The notes below the pieces were generated by a model. That model was not told the origin of the DNA. It searched no databases and was given only the letters and a program-made list of their open reading frames with translations. Made by a program: the position numbers and the translations under genes. 64,000 bases of DNA from Gp13-AA77 sp035578005 (GTDB lineage Bacteria; Acidobacteriota; Terriglobia; UBA7540): assembly GCA_035578005.1 (NCBI GenBank), contig DATJYK010000181.1, forward strand, positions 9,561 through 73,560. Reading direction: 5' to 3'. Positions within the stretch are counted from its first letter, which is position 1, and each line of letters starts with the position of its first letter. Shown here in pieces: positions 33,766 to 41,395 of the stretch.

Positions 33766-36048
33766 TCACGCCTGGCGCGGGGATGCGGAAGATCGTAACA
33801 CGGTCGTTAGCTCCTCTGGTGAGTACGCAGGCGGCTGGCACGAGGTTCCCGAGCAGACGAGAGCGAGCGGCCGGCCATCGACCGGTAGATTGGGGAGAGT
33901 GTCGGCGAGCGCGGCCGGCAGTTGCCTCTTTAGCACGCTCTCCGGGGAAAAAGCCAGCACACGAACGCCCGCTACCGGGGCGTGGTAGGCGGCGCGCAGA
34001 AGCTGCTCACGTTGCGGGTCGCCGGCAACACCGATCACCACCACTTCGACCGGCGCCCGCAGATGATTGACGAGCGCGAGGGCGTAAGTGCCGGCGTAGA
34101 GCCCGTATTCGCGAGCTTTCGAAGCGAAGAGATCGAGCGCCTTCTCCGCCTGCTCGCGGAATTCGGGGCGATCGGCCAGCGTCGCCAGGCGATCGAGCAC
34201 GGCCGCAGCTACCGAGTTACCTGCGGGCGTAGGTGAATCCTGGATGGCCTTCCGCATGACGTTGAGCGCCCCTTGGCGTCCGGCGGCATCGAGCGCAGTA
34301 TCAAAAAGGCCGCCGTTTGATTCGTCCGAGAAGCGCCGCACAACGACGTGCCCGAGCTCCAGGGCGCGGTTGAAGTAGCGCTGTTCTCCGGTGATTTCGA
34401 AGGCGTCAAGGAGAGCGGTGGCCATCAGAACCTGATCGTCGAGCAGATCATAGTTGCTGGCGGCTAGGGAGCCGGAGCCTACTGATGTAGGCCCTCCCTC
34501 ATTCGAGGCCTCTGCAAGCACGTGGGCCACGCCGCGGCTCGAATCCCACCCGTGTTCCAGAAACAGATCCAGGGCCATGAGCGCGCGATCTTTTGCGCCT
34601 GCCACGCCGAGCACCTTGTAGGCTTCCAAGAACGCGGAAGCCATCATCCCGTTCCAGCTCGCGTAGAGCGACGTATCGACAAACGGCGTGGGACGCAAGG
34701 CGCGCGCGGCCAGCATCTTGGCCTTAGCGCGAGAGAGGATGCCTTCTACCTCTTCGACCCCGAGTCCAATCCGCGCGGCGATGGCTTCCACCGGCTGATC
34801 GATAAAGAGGACATTCTTCGCGGGATTGTGATGCATCTCGCCTGTGGGCTCAACACCGTAACGGAGTGATGCGGCCCGCGCCTCCTGCTCGCTGAGCGCC
34901 GCCCTTACTTCATCGAGCGTCCAGGTGAAGTAGTCGCCGTCGTCATCGAGGCTGAAGTCCGCGTCCTGGCTCGCATAAAATCCGCCGCCGGGCCGCGAAA
35001 GCACGCCTTCCACAAAGCCCAGGATGCCGAGCGCGATCTCACGGAAAAATTCGTTCCCGATGAGCTTGTAAGCGTGAACGTAGTTCACCAGGAGGCCGGC
35101 GTTGTCATAAGACATTTTCTCAAAGTGCGGCACCCGCCAGTGTTCGTCCACCGAGTAGCGGTGGAAGCCGCCGCCGACTTGGTCATACACGCCGCCACGG
35201 CCCATGGCTTCGAGGGTGGACGTGACGATGTCAAGCGAGCGGCGCTCACCGCGCTCCAGGTAGCGGTCAAGCAGCAAGTCCAACGCGGCCGGATGCGGGA
35301 ACTTTGGCGCGCGCCCAAAACCGCCGTGCGCCGAGTCATACATCGCCTCGATGTCGCGGGCAATGTCGTCCACTACGGAGATGTCCGCGCGTCCGGCCGC
35401 GCGCGCGGACGCTTCGAACGTCTCGGCACGCCCGATCGCCTCGCCGATCTGATCCGCGCTCGCGTGTATTTCCGCGCGATTGGAGCGATAGTTGCTCGCG
35501 ATGGTCTCGAGCACACGCTTCATACCGGGCCGGCCGTAGCGGTCGTCAGGCGGAAAATAGGTACCGCCGTAAAACGGTTTGCCGTCGGGCGTGAGAAAGG
35601 CGGTGAGCGGCCATCCGCCTTGTCCGGTGAGCGCGCTGATGGCCATTTGATAGCGCGCGTCGATGTCCGGTCGCTCGTCCCGATCCACCTTGACCGGCAC
35701 GTAATGCTGGTTGATGATGCGCGCGATTTCCTCGTTCTCATAGCTCTCGCGATCAATCACGTGGCACCAGTGGCACCACACCGCACCGATATCGAGAAAG
35801 ATGGGCTTATCCTCGCTCCCGGCGCGCTCAAAGGCCGCATCACCCCACTCCAGCCATTGCACGGGCTGATGCGCGGCGCTGCGCAAATAGGGGCTGGCAG
35901 CGCGGGCTAGTGCATTAGAGTGATCGGGTGATCGTGCGATCGGGTGATCGGGTGATTGGCTGGCTGAGGGTGCCGGTGCACGACCCGCGGCGCTCGCCTC
36001 AGCGGTCCGAAGTTGCCCGCCCTGCGGATTGGCCTGATCTTCTGCCAT
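33766..36048 (-). CDS. Thioredoxin-domain protein of the DUF255 / YyaL / SPATA20 family
   Basis: 760 residues. After a variable 45-residue leader, the thioredoxin-like domain has LARAASPYLRSAAHQPVQWL and the redox pair in GAVWCHWCHVIDRESYENEE, then VKVDRDERPDID and TPDGKPFYGGTYFPP. The remaining 500 residues form an alpha/alpha-barrel resembling N-acylglucosamine 2-epimerases and cellobiose epimerases (FPHPAALDLLLDRY, GGVYDQVGGGFHRYSVDEHW, FYASQDADFSLDDDGDYFTW). The family is widespread and conserved, but its reaction is unknown. The leader contains a short nucleotide repeat (GATCGGGTGATC), so the true start may be internal, before SNALARAASPYLR. Confidence 0.92.
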   Translation of the reverse strand: MAEDQANPQGGQLRTAEASAAGRAPAPSASQSPDHPIARSPDHSNALARAASPYLRSAAHQPVQWLEWGDAAFERAGSEDKPIFLDIGAVWCHWCHVIDRESYENEEIARIINQHYVPVKVDRDERPDIDARYQMAISALTGQGGWPLTAFLTPDGKPFYGGTYFPPDDRYGRPGMKRVLETIASNYRSNRAEIHASADQIGEAIGRAETFEASARAAGRADISVVDDIARDIEAMYDSAHGGFGRAPKFPHPAALDLLLDRYLERGERRSLDIVTSTLEAMGRGGVYDQVGGGFHRYSVDEHWRVPHFEKMSYDNAGLLVNYVHAYKLIGNEFFREIALGILGFVEGVLSRPGGGFYASQDADFSLDDDGDYFTWTLDEVRAALSEQEARAASLRYGVEPTGEMHHNPAKNVLFIDQPVEAIAARIGLGVEEVEGILSRAKAKMLAARALRPTPFVDTSLYASWNGMMASAFLEAYKVLGVAGAKDRALMALDLFLEHGWDSSRGVAHVLAEASNEGGPTSVGSGSLAASNYDLLDDQVLMATALLDAFEITGEQRYFNRALELGHVVVRRFSDESNGGLFDTALDAAGRQGALNVMRKAIQDSPTPAGNSVAAAVLDRLATLADRPEFREQAEKALDLFASKAREYGLYAGTYALALVNHLRAPVEVVVIGVAGDPQREQLLRAAYHAPVAGVRVLAFSPESVLKRQLPAALADTLPNLPVDGRPLALVCSGTSCQPPAYSPEELTTVLRSSASPRQA

Positions 36049-36099
36049 AGGTACGACGGTCTGCGAAGCCTTGTAAGGACGGCGACTATTCGATACCGC

Positions 36100-36555
36100 T
36101 CACTGGAGGCGCTTGGGACCCGAAGGCGCGTCGGGCTCTCCAGACTCGTCATCCTCCAATGGTTTACGTCCCGCGAAGCCTTCATCGATGCCGTGCCAAT
36201 AGCCAATGCGTTCCTCGCCGAGCTTCCAGCACAGGAATACCTCGCGGCCGTCGCGCATGCTGGGAAAGTCCACCAAACCCTCATCCAGATCCTTCACCAC
36301 GCAGCCGGTCTCGTGAATCTGCCGGATGGCCTCCGTGATCTTCTCTTTCGCCTGCTCGCGCAAGGCACGCTTCTCACTCAGTTCGCGATGCGGAGGCAGC
36401 CAGCCGCCCAGCATCATGATTTTGGCTGCTGCCCGGGCGAGCTCATTATCGAGACCGTCCATGGTTTGCTTCAACTGGCGAGCTTCCGTGAGGCAGCCGG
36501 CGATCAGCGGCAGCAGTTCTTCAGCTTCGTTGCGATCGAAATATCTTTCGGACAT
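36100..36555 (-). CDS. DUF2203 family protein
   Basis: 151 residues. YFDRNEAEELLPLIAGCLTE at the N-terminus, a long helix with LRE and KEKITEAIRQIHETGCVVKD, and the closing motif VDFPSMRDGREVFLCWKLGE followed by RIGYWHGIDEGFAGRKPL; these match DUF2203, a small cytosolic family of unknown function. It lies 51 bases upstream of the DUF255 gene on the same strand. Confidence 0.88.
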   Translation of the reverse strand: MSERYFDRNEAEELLPLIAGCLTEARQLKQTMDGLDNELARAAAKIMMLGGWLPPHRELSEKRALREQAKEKITEAIRQIHETGCVVKDLDEGLVDFPSMRDGREVFLCWKLGEERIGYWHGIDEGFAGRKPLEDDESGEPDAPSGPKRLQ

Positions 36556-36649
36556 CTGCTCCTATTCTAACCCGGCGTGGGAGGAACTTGCGAAAAAGTC
36601 GACAGTTGAGAGTCGATAGTTAACAGCGAAAAAAGCGGAGCTGAACAGC

Positions 36650-37795
36650 CTAGCCGCCCCGGGTGTGCATTTCCAGGTGCGGGTCGCGGCGCAAGGTCTC
36701 GACGGAAACCAGCGGTCCCCTGGCACGCACGGCCTTTCGTTCTTCCGCGCCTCGATCGCGCCGCGCCTGCCAGGCGTCCGCGATCAAGGCTGCCAGCTCC
36801 GCTGAAGTCGCACCGCGCCGCAGCGCCGCCTTCAGATCAACGCCCTGGCGAGCATAGAGACAAAGCAGAAACAAGCCGTCCGGCGTCAGGCGGGCCCGGT
36901 CGCAGTGCGCGCAGAAAGGTTCGGTGGTAGACGAAATGATGCCAAAGGTGGTGCCGTCTCCCAATATGAAGCGATCTGCAGGAGCCGCACGATTGCCGTT
37001 AACGATTCGCGGCTGGATGGCGCCGAAACGCGCCGACAGCGTCTCCAGGATTTCCTGGCGCGAAACCACCTGGCCCATCGACCACTGAGTGGCCCCGCCG
37101 ACATCCATATACTCGATAAATCGCACCTCTGCCCCGGCGTCACGCCCGAAGTTGACCAAATCCGCCAGCTCATCGTCATTGAAGCCGCGCATCACCACCG
37201 TGTTGATCTTGAGACTCTCGAAACCGGCCTCGCGGGCAGCGCGAATGCCTTCCAGCACTTGAGGCAGGCCATCCCGGCGCGCAAACTGACGGAACCGCTC
37301 CGGGCGCAGGGTGTCAAGACTCACGGTAATGCGGTCGAGACCCGCGTCGCGCAAGTCTCGAGCTTGACTCGCCAGCAGAAGGCCGTTGGTGGTGAGGGCC
37401 AGATCGCGCAACCGTCCTTCCGAGGGCTCGTCAGTCCCGCCCGCTCCTGGTGATTGGATTGGCCGCTCGCCGGCAGTTTCACGCGGCCCGGCTTCCTTGA
37501 GCATGCGGATGAGGCTGGCGAGATCGCGCCGAAGGAGCGGCTCGCCGCCCGTGAGCCGTAAATGGTGCACACCGAGGTCTATGAAAACCCTAACCAGTCT
37601 TGCGGTCTCCTCAAAGGTCAGGATTTCCTGGCGCTCAAGCCAGACGTATTCCTCCTCCGGCATGCAATAACGGCAGCGGAGGTTGCAGCGATCCGTAACT
37701 GAGATCCGCAGACTGCGAAGGGGACGGCCGAAGGCGTCGCTGGGCCGAGCTGAGCTGTCTTGTTGGCTGTATTTTGTCACAATCTTCGTTGGCAA
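36650..37795 (-). CDS. moaA: GTP 3',8-cyclase MoaA (molybdenum cofactor synthesis)
   Basis: 381 residues. Radical-SAM cluster motif CNLRCRYC near residue 37, GGEPLLRRDL, and the second iron-sulphur site with CAHCDRARLTPDGLFLLCLY (three cysteines). The C-terminus ends MHTRGG, the double-glycine tail needed for the MoaA reaction. With MoaC (not in the window) it turns GTP into cyclic pyranopterin. An insert of about 20 residues (GPRETAGERPIQSPGAGGTD) sits between the first two conserved regions and looks like a local expansion. Confidence 0.95.
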   Translation of the reverse strand: MPTKIVTKYSQQDSSARPSDAFGRPLRSLRISVTDRCNLRCRYCMPEEEYVWLERQEILTFEETARLVRVFIDLGVHHLRLTGGEPLLRRDLASLIRMLKEAGPRETAGERPIQSPGAGGTDEPSEGRLRDLALTTNGLLLASQARDLRDAGLDRITVSLDTLRPERFRQFARRDGLPQVLEGIRAAREAGFESLKINTVVMRGFNDDELADLVNFGRDAGAEVRFIEYMDVGGATQWSMGQVVSRQEILETLSARFGAIQPRIVNGNRAAPADRFILGDGTTFGIISSTTEPFCAHCDRARLTPDGLFLLCLYARQGVDLKAALRRGATSAELAALIADAWQARRDRGAEERKAVRARGPLVSVETLRRDPHLEMHTRGG

Positions 37796-37893
37796 AGCTC
37801 TACGACCTCACTCGCTATCTTATTGATTATGCGTGTCGTTCCCAGTTCTCTTCGGTACTCTTACTGCTGCGGCCTCTACCTTGAAGCGTGCTC

Positions 37894-38261
37894 GCCCACG
37901 CCCAGCCACCAGGCGAGCTCGGGTTCGTTTCTTGGGTTCGTTTCCTGATTTTGCACGTTTTTTACCCCAAAAGTCGGGTTCGTTTGGGTTCGTTTTCGAA
38001 CGCGGATTTTGCCCCTTTTTAGCTCTTATCCGTCTTTGAATCTGCGGGTTAAGTGCTTTGGGTTCGTTTTTTTGACTCGTCTGGCAAATGGGCCATCGAA
38101 TCCCAATTAACATACGCTGCAACAATATGATGCAAGTTTGGGTTCGTGAGCACGCATGGTAGTACCCCGCGGGGGGTGCTCCTTCTCGCACCCCCAGGGG
38201 ACTGGGGGTGGTTGCAGGCTCCGACTTCAAAAACTTGCTATATTTGCTCAGATCCTGCTCC
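37894..38261 (+). repeat. GGGTTCGTTT element, copy 1
   Basis: About 370 bases starting GCCCACGCCCAGCCACC. It holds five copies of GGGTTCGTTT in the order cluster of two, pair of two, then one after GCGGGTTAAGTGCTTT. A G-rich block follows (TACCCCGCGGGGGGTGCTCC, CACCCCCAGGGGACTGGGGG), then GACTTCAAAAACTTGCTATA. Copy 2 lies 408 bases downstream at roughly 90 per cent identity. The minus-strand frame through it (37820-38230) is treated as a by-product; see findings. Confidence 0.85.
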
Positions 38262-38301
38262 GATCAGATGTCTAACGAAGTCTTGGACCTCAGACCAACG
38301 A

Positions 38302-38679
38302 GCCCACGCCCAACCACCGGGCGAAGCTCGGGTTCGTTTCTTGGGTTCGTTTTCTGATTTTGGACGTTTTTTTCCCCGAAAGTCGGGTTCGTTTGGGTTC
38401 GTTTTCGAACGCGAATTTTGCCCATCTTTGGCTCTTATCCATCGTTGAATCTGCGGGTTAAGTGTTTTGGGTTCGTTTTTCTGACCCGTCTGGCAAATAG
38501 GCCCTCGAATCCCATTAACATACGCTCTAACAATATGATACAAGTTTGAGTTCGTGAGCACGCATACGTAGTACCCCTGGGGGATGCTCCTTCTCGCACC
38601 CCCACGGGACTTTCACCGGACTAGGGGTGGTTGCAGGCTCCGACTTCAAACTTGCTATATTTGCTCAGATCCTGCTCCG
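38302..38679 (+). repeat. GGGTTCGTTT element, copy 2
   Basis: Starts GCCCACGCCCAACCACCGGG and ends CAGATCCTGCTCC, aligned with copy 1 almost without gaps. Same five GGGTTCGTTT words at the same places, plus one variant (GAGTTCGTGA). It ends 10 bases before the stop codon of the peroxiredoxin gene. The 894 bases between moaA and the peroxiredoxin hold essentially only these two copies. Confidence 0.85.
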
Positions 38680-38689
38680 CTTCCGGCGT

Positions 38690-39193
38690 CTAGTGGTTTA
38701 GCAGGGAGCAGGCCTGGGCGGTCTTCTCCGGGTCGGCCGCTTCGCCCCCCTCCTTAATTTCGCGAATGATGCCTTCGCGATCGATCACGAACGTCACCCG
38801 CTTGGCGACCCGAATGAGCGGATAGAGCACCCCGTATTCTTTGGTCACGGCCTTGCTCTCATCACTGAGCACCGGAAAGGTAATGTGGAGTTCGGCGGCG
38901 AAGGCTTGGTTGCGCTTCGCCGAGTCAACGCTAATGCCGATCACCTCCGCGCCAGCTTGCTGAAATTTAGCGATATCAGCCTGATACGCCAGGAGCTCCT
39001 TTCTTCAACCGGGAGTGAAGGCGCGGATGTAAAAAGCCAGCACCACGCTCTTCTTTCCCCGGAAGTCACTCAGGCGCACGGAATGCCCGTTCTGATCGTT
39101 CAGTGTAAAGTCCGGGGCCGGCTGCCCGACGGTCGGCGGACCGCTACCTGCAACACCCGTTGCTAGCGCCAGAGCAAGAATGGTGATGGGCAT
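38690..39193 (-). CDS. Probable selenocysteine-containing peroxiredoxin (in-frame UGA at codon 63)
   Basis: One uninterrupted frame of 167 codons with a single internal TGA at 39005-39007. ATG 39193 follows GGAGGAG and a short exported or lipid-anchored leader (PITILALALATGVAGSG). The peroxiredoxin fold follows: VGQPAPDFTLNDQNGHSVRL, DFRGKKSVVLAFYIRAFTPG, then UGA, then RKELLAYQADIAKFQQAGAE, VIGISVDSAKRN, FPVLSDES and VTFVIDREGIIREI. In AhpC/TSA proteins the residue after FTPG is the peroxidatic cysteine, so the UGA replaces exactly the catalytic residue. A 4-pair hairpin (CCTG-GCGTAT-CAGG) begins 11 bases after the UGA, its loop opening with G, as in bacterial SECIS elements. A chance stop codon (pseudogene) is the alternative. 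Annotation software would call two broken genes. Confidence 0.75.
38978..38995 (-). promoter_or_regulatory. Candidate bacterial SECIS hairpin in the peroxiredoxin mRNA
   Basis: On the minus strand, 11 bases after the UGA come CCTG, loop GCGTAT and CAGG. The loop starts with G and lies 15 bases after the UGA, within or close to the range accepted for bacterial SECIS elements. A competing palindrome AGGAGCTCCT overlaps it. The stem is short, so this call leans on position. Confidence 0.45.
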
Positions 39194-39228
39194 CACTCCT
39201 CCTTCGTCCTTTGCCTCTCGTCTGCCGC

Positions 39229-39308
39229 CCAAGCAGTCGAGAAGTCGAAAGTTCAAGGTCGAAAGTAAGCTGCAACGGGTTTCTGCCTCTCGACCTACAC
39301 TTTCAACT
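39229..39308. repeat. Word-repeat hairpin (word GTCGAAAGT)
   Basis: Left arm AGTCGAAAGTTCAAGGTCGAAAGT, right arm built of CTCTCGACCTACACTTTCAACT. In the 317 bases between the divergent peroxiredoxin and tetR genes; the rest of that gap shows only the tetR promoter and operator. Confidence 0.6.
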
Positions 39309-39481
39309 GATGCGGCAGGCGGGACTCCCGCGCTGCCATGGGTCAAAGCAGTCTCGCTTCCGGCACTTCAGATTATACCGCCTTCGTCGCGCCGGCTGCG
39401 CTGCCGACGGCCGCCGTTTCCGGCCCGCGCAAGTTCGTCTAGAAGAACAGCAGACTATACATAAATGCCAGGTGAAGGCCA

Positions 39482-39509
39482 TTGACGGCGAGCGCAGGCG
39501 ACTTATAAA
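39482..39509 (+). promoter_or_regulatory. Sigma-70-like promoter of the tetR-efflux operon
   Basis: TTGACG (39482-39487), 16-base spacer, TATAAA (39504-39509). Transcription would start near 39516, only about 15 bases before the ATG of tetR, giving an almost leaderless message. Confidence 0.6.
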
Positions 39510-39510
39510 A

Positions 39511-39530
39511 TTAACTGTCCGGTTAGTTAA
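39511..39530. promoter_or_regulatory. TetR-type operator
   Basis: TTAACTGTCCGGTTAGTTAA: perfect 6-base half sites (TTAACT and AGTTAA) around a CCGG centre. It covers the predicted transcription start and touches the first codon of tetR, so binding would block transcription of the whole operon (autorepression). Confidence 0.75.
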
Positions 39531-40229
39531 ATGTCTCACAGCGTGATGGCAGGCAGGCAGAGTGAGCAAGCGCACAGGATTGGGCGCCGTCGCCAAGACC
39601 GCAGTCTGCGCAGCAGGGCTGCCATCCTGGGGGCTGCTGAGCGGCTTTTTGCCGGTTCGGGTGTCGACGGCACCCGCACTGAGGCGATTGCCGCCGAGGC
39701 CGGTGTGAACAAGGCGCTGCTCTATTACTATTTCAAGAGCAAGGACGCCTTGTACGAAGCCGTGCTGGAAAACCACGCACACGAGTTCTACCAACGCGCC
39801 GTGGCCGTTCTGAACTCAAAGGCAAAGGCCAGCGACCTGGTGCTGGCCTATGTAGGCATGTCGTTTGATTTCATCGCCGCGCGCCCGCATTTCCCGGCGC
39901 TGATTCAGCGTCTCAGCATGTCAGGCGGGCGGCCTTTCGAGCGCTTGGCTCGCAAGTATTCAGCTCCACTCGCTGACCGGCTGACCGCGGTGATCGAGCG
40001 GGGCATTCACACTGGTGAGTTCCGGCGCGTGGATCCGGAGCACGCCGTGATCTCTCTGGCGGCTCTGACGAGGTTCTACTTCTCCGTGGCGCCCATCGTT
40101 CGCGCCGTGACGGGAAGCGACCCCTACGAGGCAGACAACGTCCGGCGCCGGAGGCATGAAGTCTTGGAGTTTGTCCGCTACGGCCTGTTTCGCAACCCGG
40201 AGGCACATTCGTCATGCGAAAGCTGCTGA
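39531..40229 (+). CDS. TetR-family transcriptional regulator of the efflux operon
   Basis: 232 residues. The helix-turn-helix is at residues about 28-75 (AAILGAAERLFAGSGVDGTR, TEAIAAEAGVNKALLYYYFK), very typical of TetR; the C-terminal ligand domain is unspecific, with a Cys-rich end (SSCESC). Start ATG 39531 or the second ATG at 39546; neither has a clear ribosome site, which fits a near-leaderless mRNA. The last 16 bases overlap hlyD. It probably represses its own operon through the operator at 39511-39530 and is released by a pump substrate. Confidence 0.92.
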   Translation: MSHSVMAGRQSEQAHRIGRRRQDRSLRSRAAILGAAERLFAGSGVDGTRTEAIAAEAGVNKALLYYYFKSKDALYEAVLENHAHEFYQRAVAVLNSKAKASDLVLAYVGMSFDFIAARPHFPALIQRLSMSGGRPFERLARKYSAPLADRLTAVIERGIHTGEFRRVDPEHAVISLAALTRFYFSVAPIVRAVTGSDPYEADNVRRRRHEVLEFVRYGLFRNPEAHSSCESC

Positions 40230-41260
40230 TCATCGTTCTCATTGCCGCCGCCGGCGCCGCCCTCTACTACGTTTACGCTCGTCCCGCGACCTCGCTGGCG
40301 CTGACCGGCATCGTCACCACGGACGACGTCGTGCTGAGTTCCCAAGTACAGGGGCAAATTGAGAAGCTCACCGTCAAGGAGGGCGATGCGGTTCACACGG
40401 GTGAGCTGCTGGCGACGATCCAACCCGAGGAGCTAGCCGCCGAGCGCGCCTTCTACACGCACTCGGAGCAAGGCCAGGCCGCCAATGTCAGTAGCGCCCG
40501 GTCGACCCTCGCTTATCAGGAACTGCAGACGCGGGACCAGATTCGGCAGGCCGAGGCGTCACTGGCCGCAGCGGTGGCCTCACAGAAGGAAGGGGCAGCC
40601 GATCTCGAAAATGATCGCCTGAATTACGAGCGCACTCACAAGCTGTTTTTACAGGGAATCGATCCGGCCTCTTCCGATGACCAGGCTCGAACCACCTATG
40701 AGGCCGCCCAGGCTCACTTGAACTCCCTTGCTCAGCAGGTGGAGGCGGCGCAGGCGGCCCTGGCGTTGGCGCGGTCGAATCTCGAACAGGTGAAGGTAAG
40801 GGAAGACGAACTGAACGCCAGCATTCACCAACTGGCGGCTGCGGGCGCCCAGAAGACGCAAGCGCAGGTGCGCCTCGACTATACCGAGATTCGCTCGCCG
40901 ATTGACGGCTTCGTGGACACGCGCGCAGCGCTGCAGGGAGAGGTGGTGAACATCGCGCAGCCCATCGTCACGCTGATTAATCCTGACAATCTGTGGGTGC
41001 GCGCTGACGTGCCGGAAACCTACATTGACCTGGTGCGCCCAGGCCAGCAACTTCAGGTGCGCCTGCCTTCCGGCGCCGAGCGTACGGGCACGGTGTTCTA
41101 CCGCGGTGCGGATGCCGACTTCGCGACTCAGCGCGACGTGAGCCGAAGTAAGCGCGACATCAAGACGTTCGAGATTCGTCTGCGGGTGGATAATCACGAC
41201 CGCGCCTTGGCCGTGGGCATGAGCGCGTATGTGACCGTGCCCGTGGGAAAGATACAATGA
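40214..41260 (+). CDS. HlyD-family membrane-fusion protein (efflux adaptor)
   Basis: 348 residues. One N-terminal membrane anchor (LLIIVLIAAAGAALYYVYA), a lipoyl-like half (VLSSQVQGQIEKLTVKEGDA and later TEIRSPIDGFVDTRAALQGE), a long coiled-coil hairpin between about residues 90 and 220, and a beta-barrel (LWVRADVPETYIDLVRPGQQ). It bridges an inner-membrane pump to an outer-membrane channel. It overlaps tetR by 16 bases and resembles YbhG. No outer-membrane channel gene is found nearby. Confidence 0.93.
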   Translation: MRKLLIIVLIAAAGAALYYVYARPATSLALTGIVTTDDVVLSSQVQGQIEKLTVKEGDAVHTGELLATIQPEELAAERAFYTHSEQGQAANVSSARSTLAYQELQTRDQIRQAEASLAAAVASQKEGAADLENDRLNYERTHKLFLQGIDPASSDDQARTTYEAAQAHLNSLAQQVEAAQAALALARSNLEQVKVREDELNASIHQLAAAGAQKTQAQVRLDYTEIRSPIDGFVDTRAALQGEVVNIAQPIVTLINPDNLWVRADVPETYIDLVRPGQQLQVRLPSGAERTGTVFYRGADADFATQRDVSRSKRDIKTFEIRLRVDNHDRALAVGMSAYVTVPVGKIQ

Positions 41261-41263
41261 TTA

Positions 41264-41393
41264 GTGACGAGAGACAAGAAGTGAGAGAGCAGAGACGAGT
41301 GACGAGTGACGAGAGACGAGTGCTTGCTACCTGTCACTGGTCCCTCGCCCTTGTTTCTTGTCTCTCGTCTCTTGCCTCTCGTCTCTGCTTTTG
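41264..41393. repeat. Word-repeat hairpin (word GAGACGA)
   Basis: The left arm contains GTGACGAGAGACAAGAAG and GAGACGAGTGACGAGTGACG; the right arm contains TTCTTGTCTCTCGTCTCTTG and CCTCTCGTCTCTGC. The arms can pair over at least 14 bases (ACGAGAGACAAGAA with TTCTTGTCTCTCGT). It separates hlyD from the ABC ATPase gene inside the operon. Confidence 0.75.
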
Positions 41394-41395
41394 AA

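Noticed and set aside
37820..38561. Two related minus-strand proteins (frames at 37820-38230 and 38238-38561)
   Set aside because: They are the translation of the duplicated GGGTTCGTTT element. The decamer appears in all three frames, most differences between copies change the residue, and no ribosome site is seen.
38690..39193. Frameshifted or simply broken peroxiredoxin
   Set aside because: There is no frameshift: both halves are in the same frame and the only interruption is one TGA, exactly at the catalytic position. A nonsense mutation cannot be excluded, but it is the weaker explanation.
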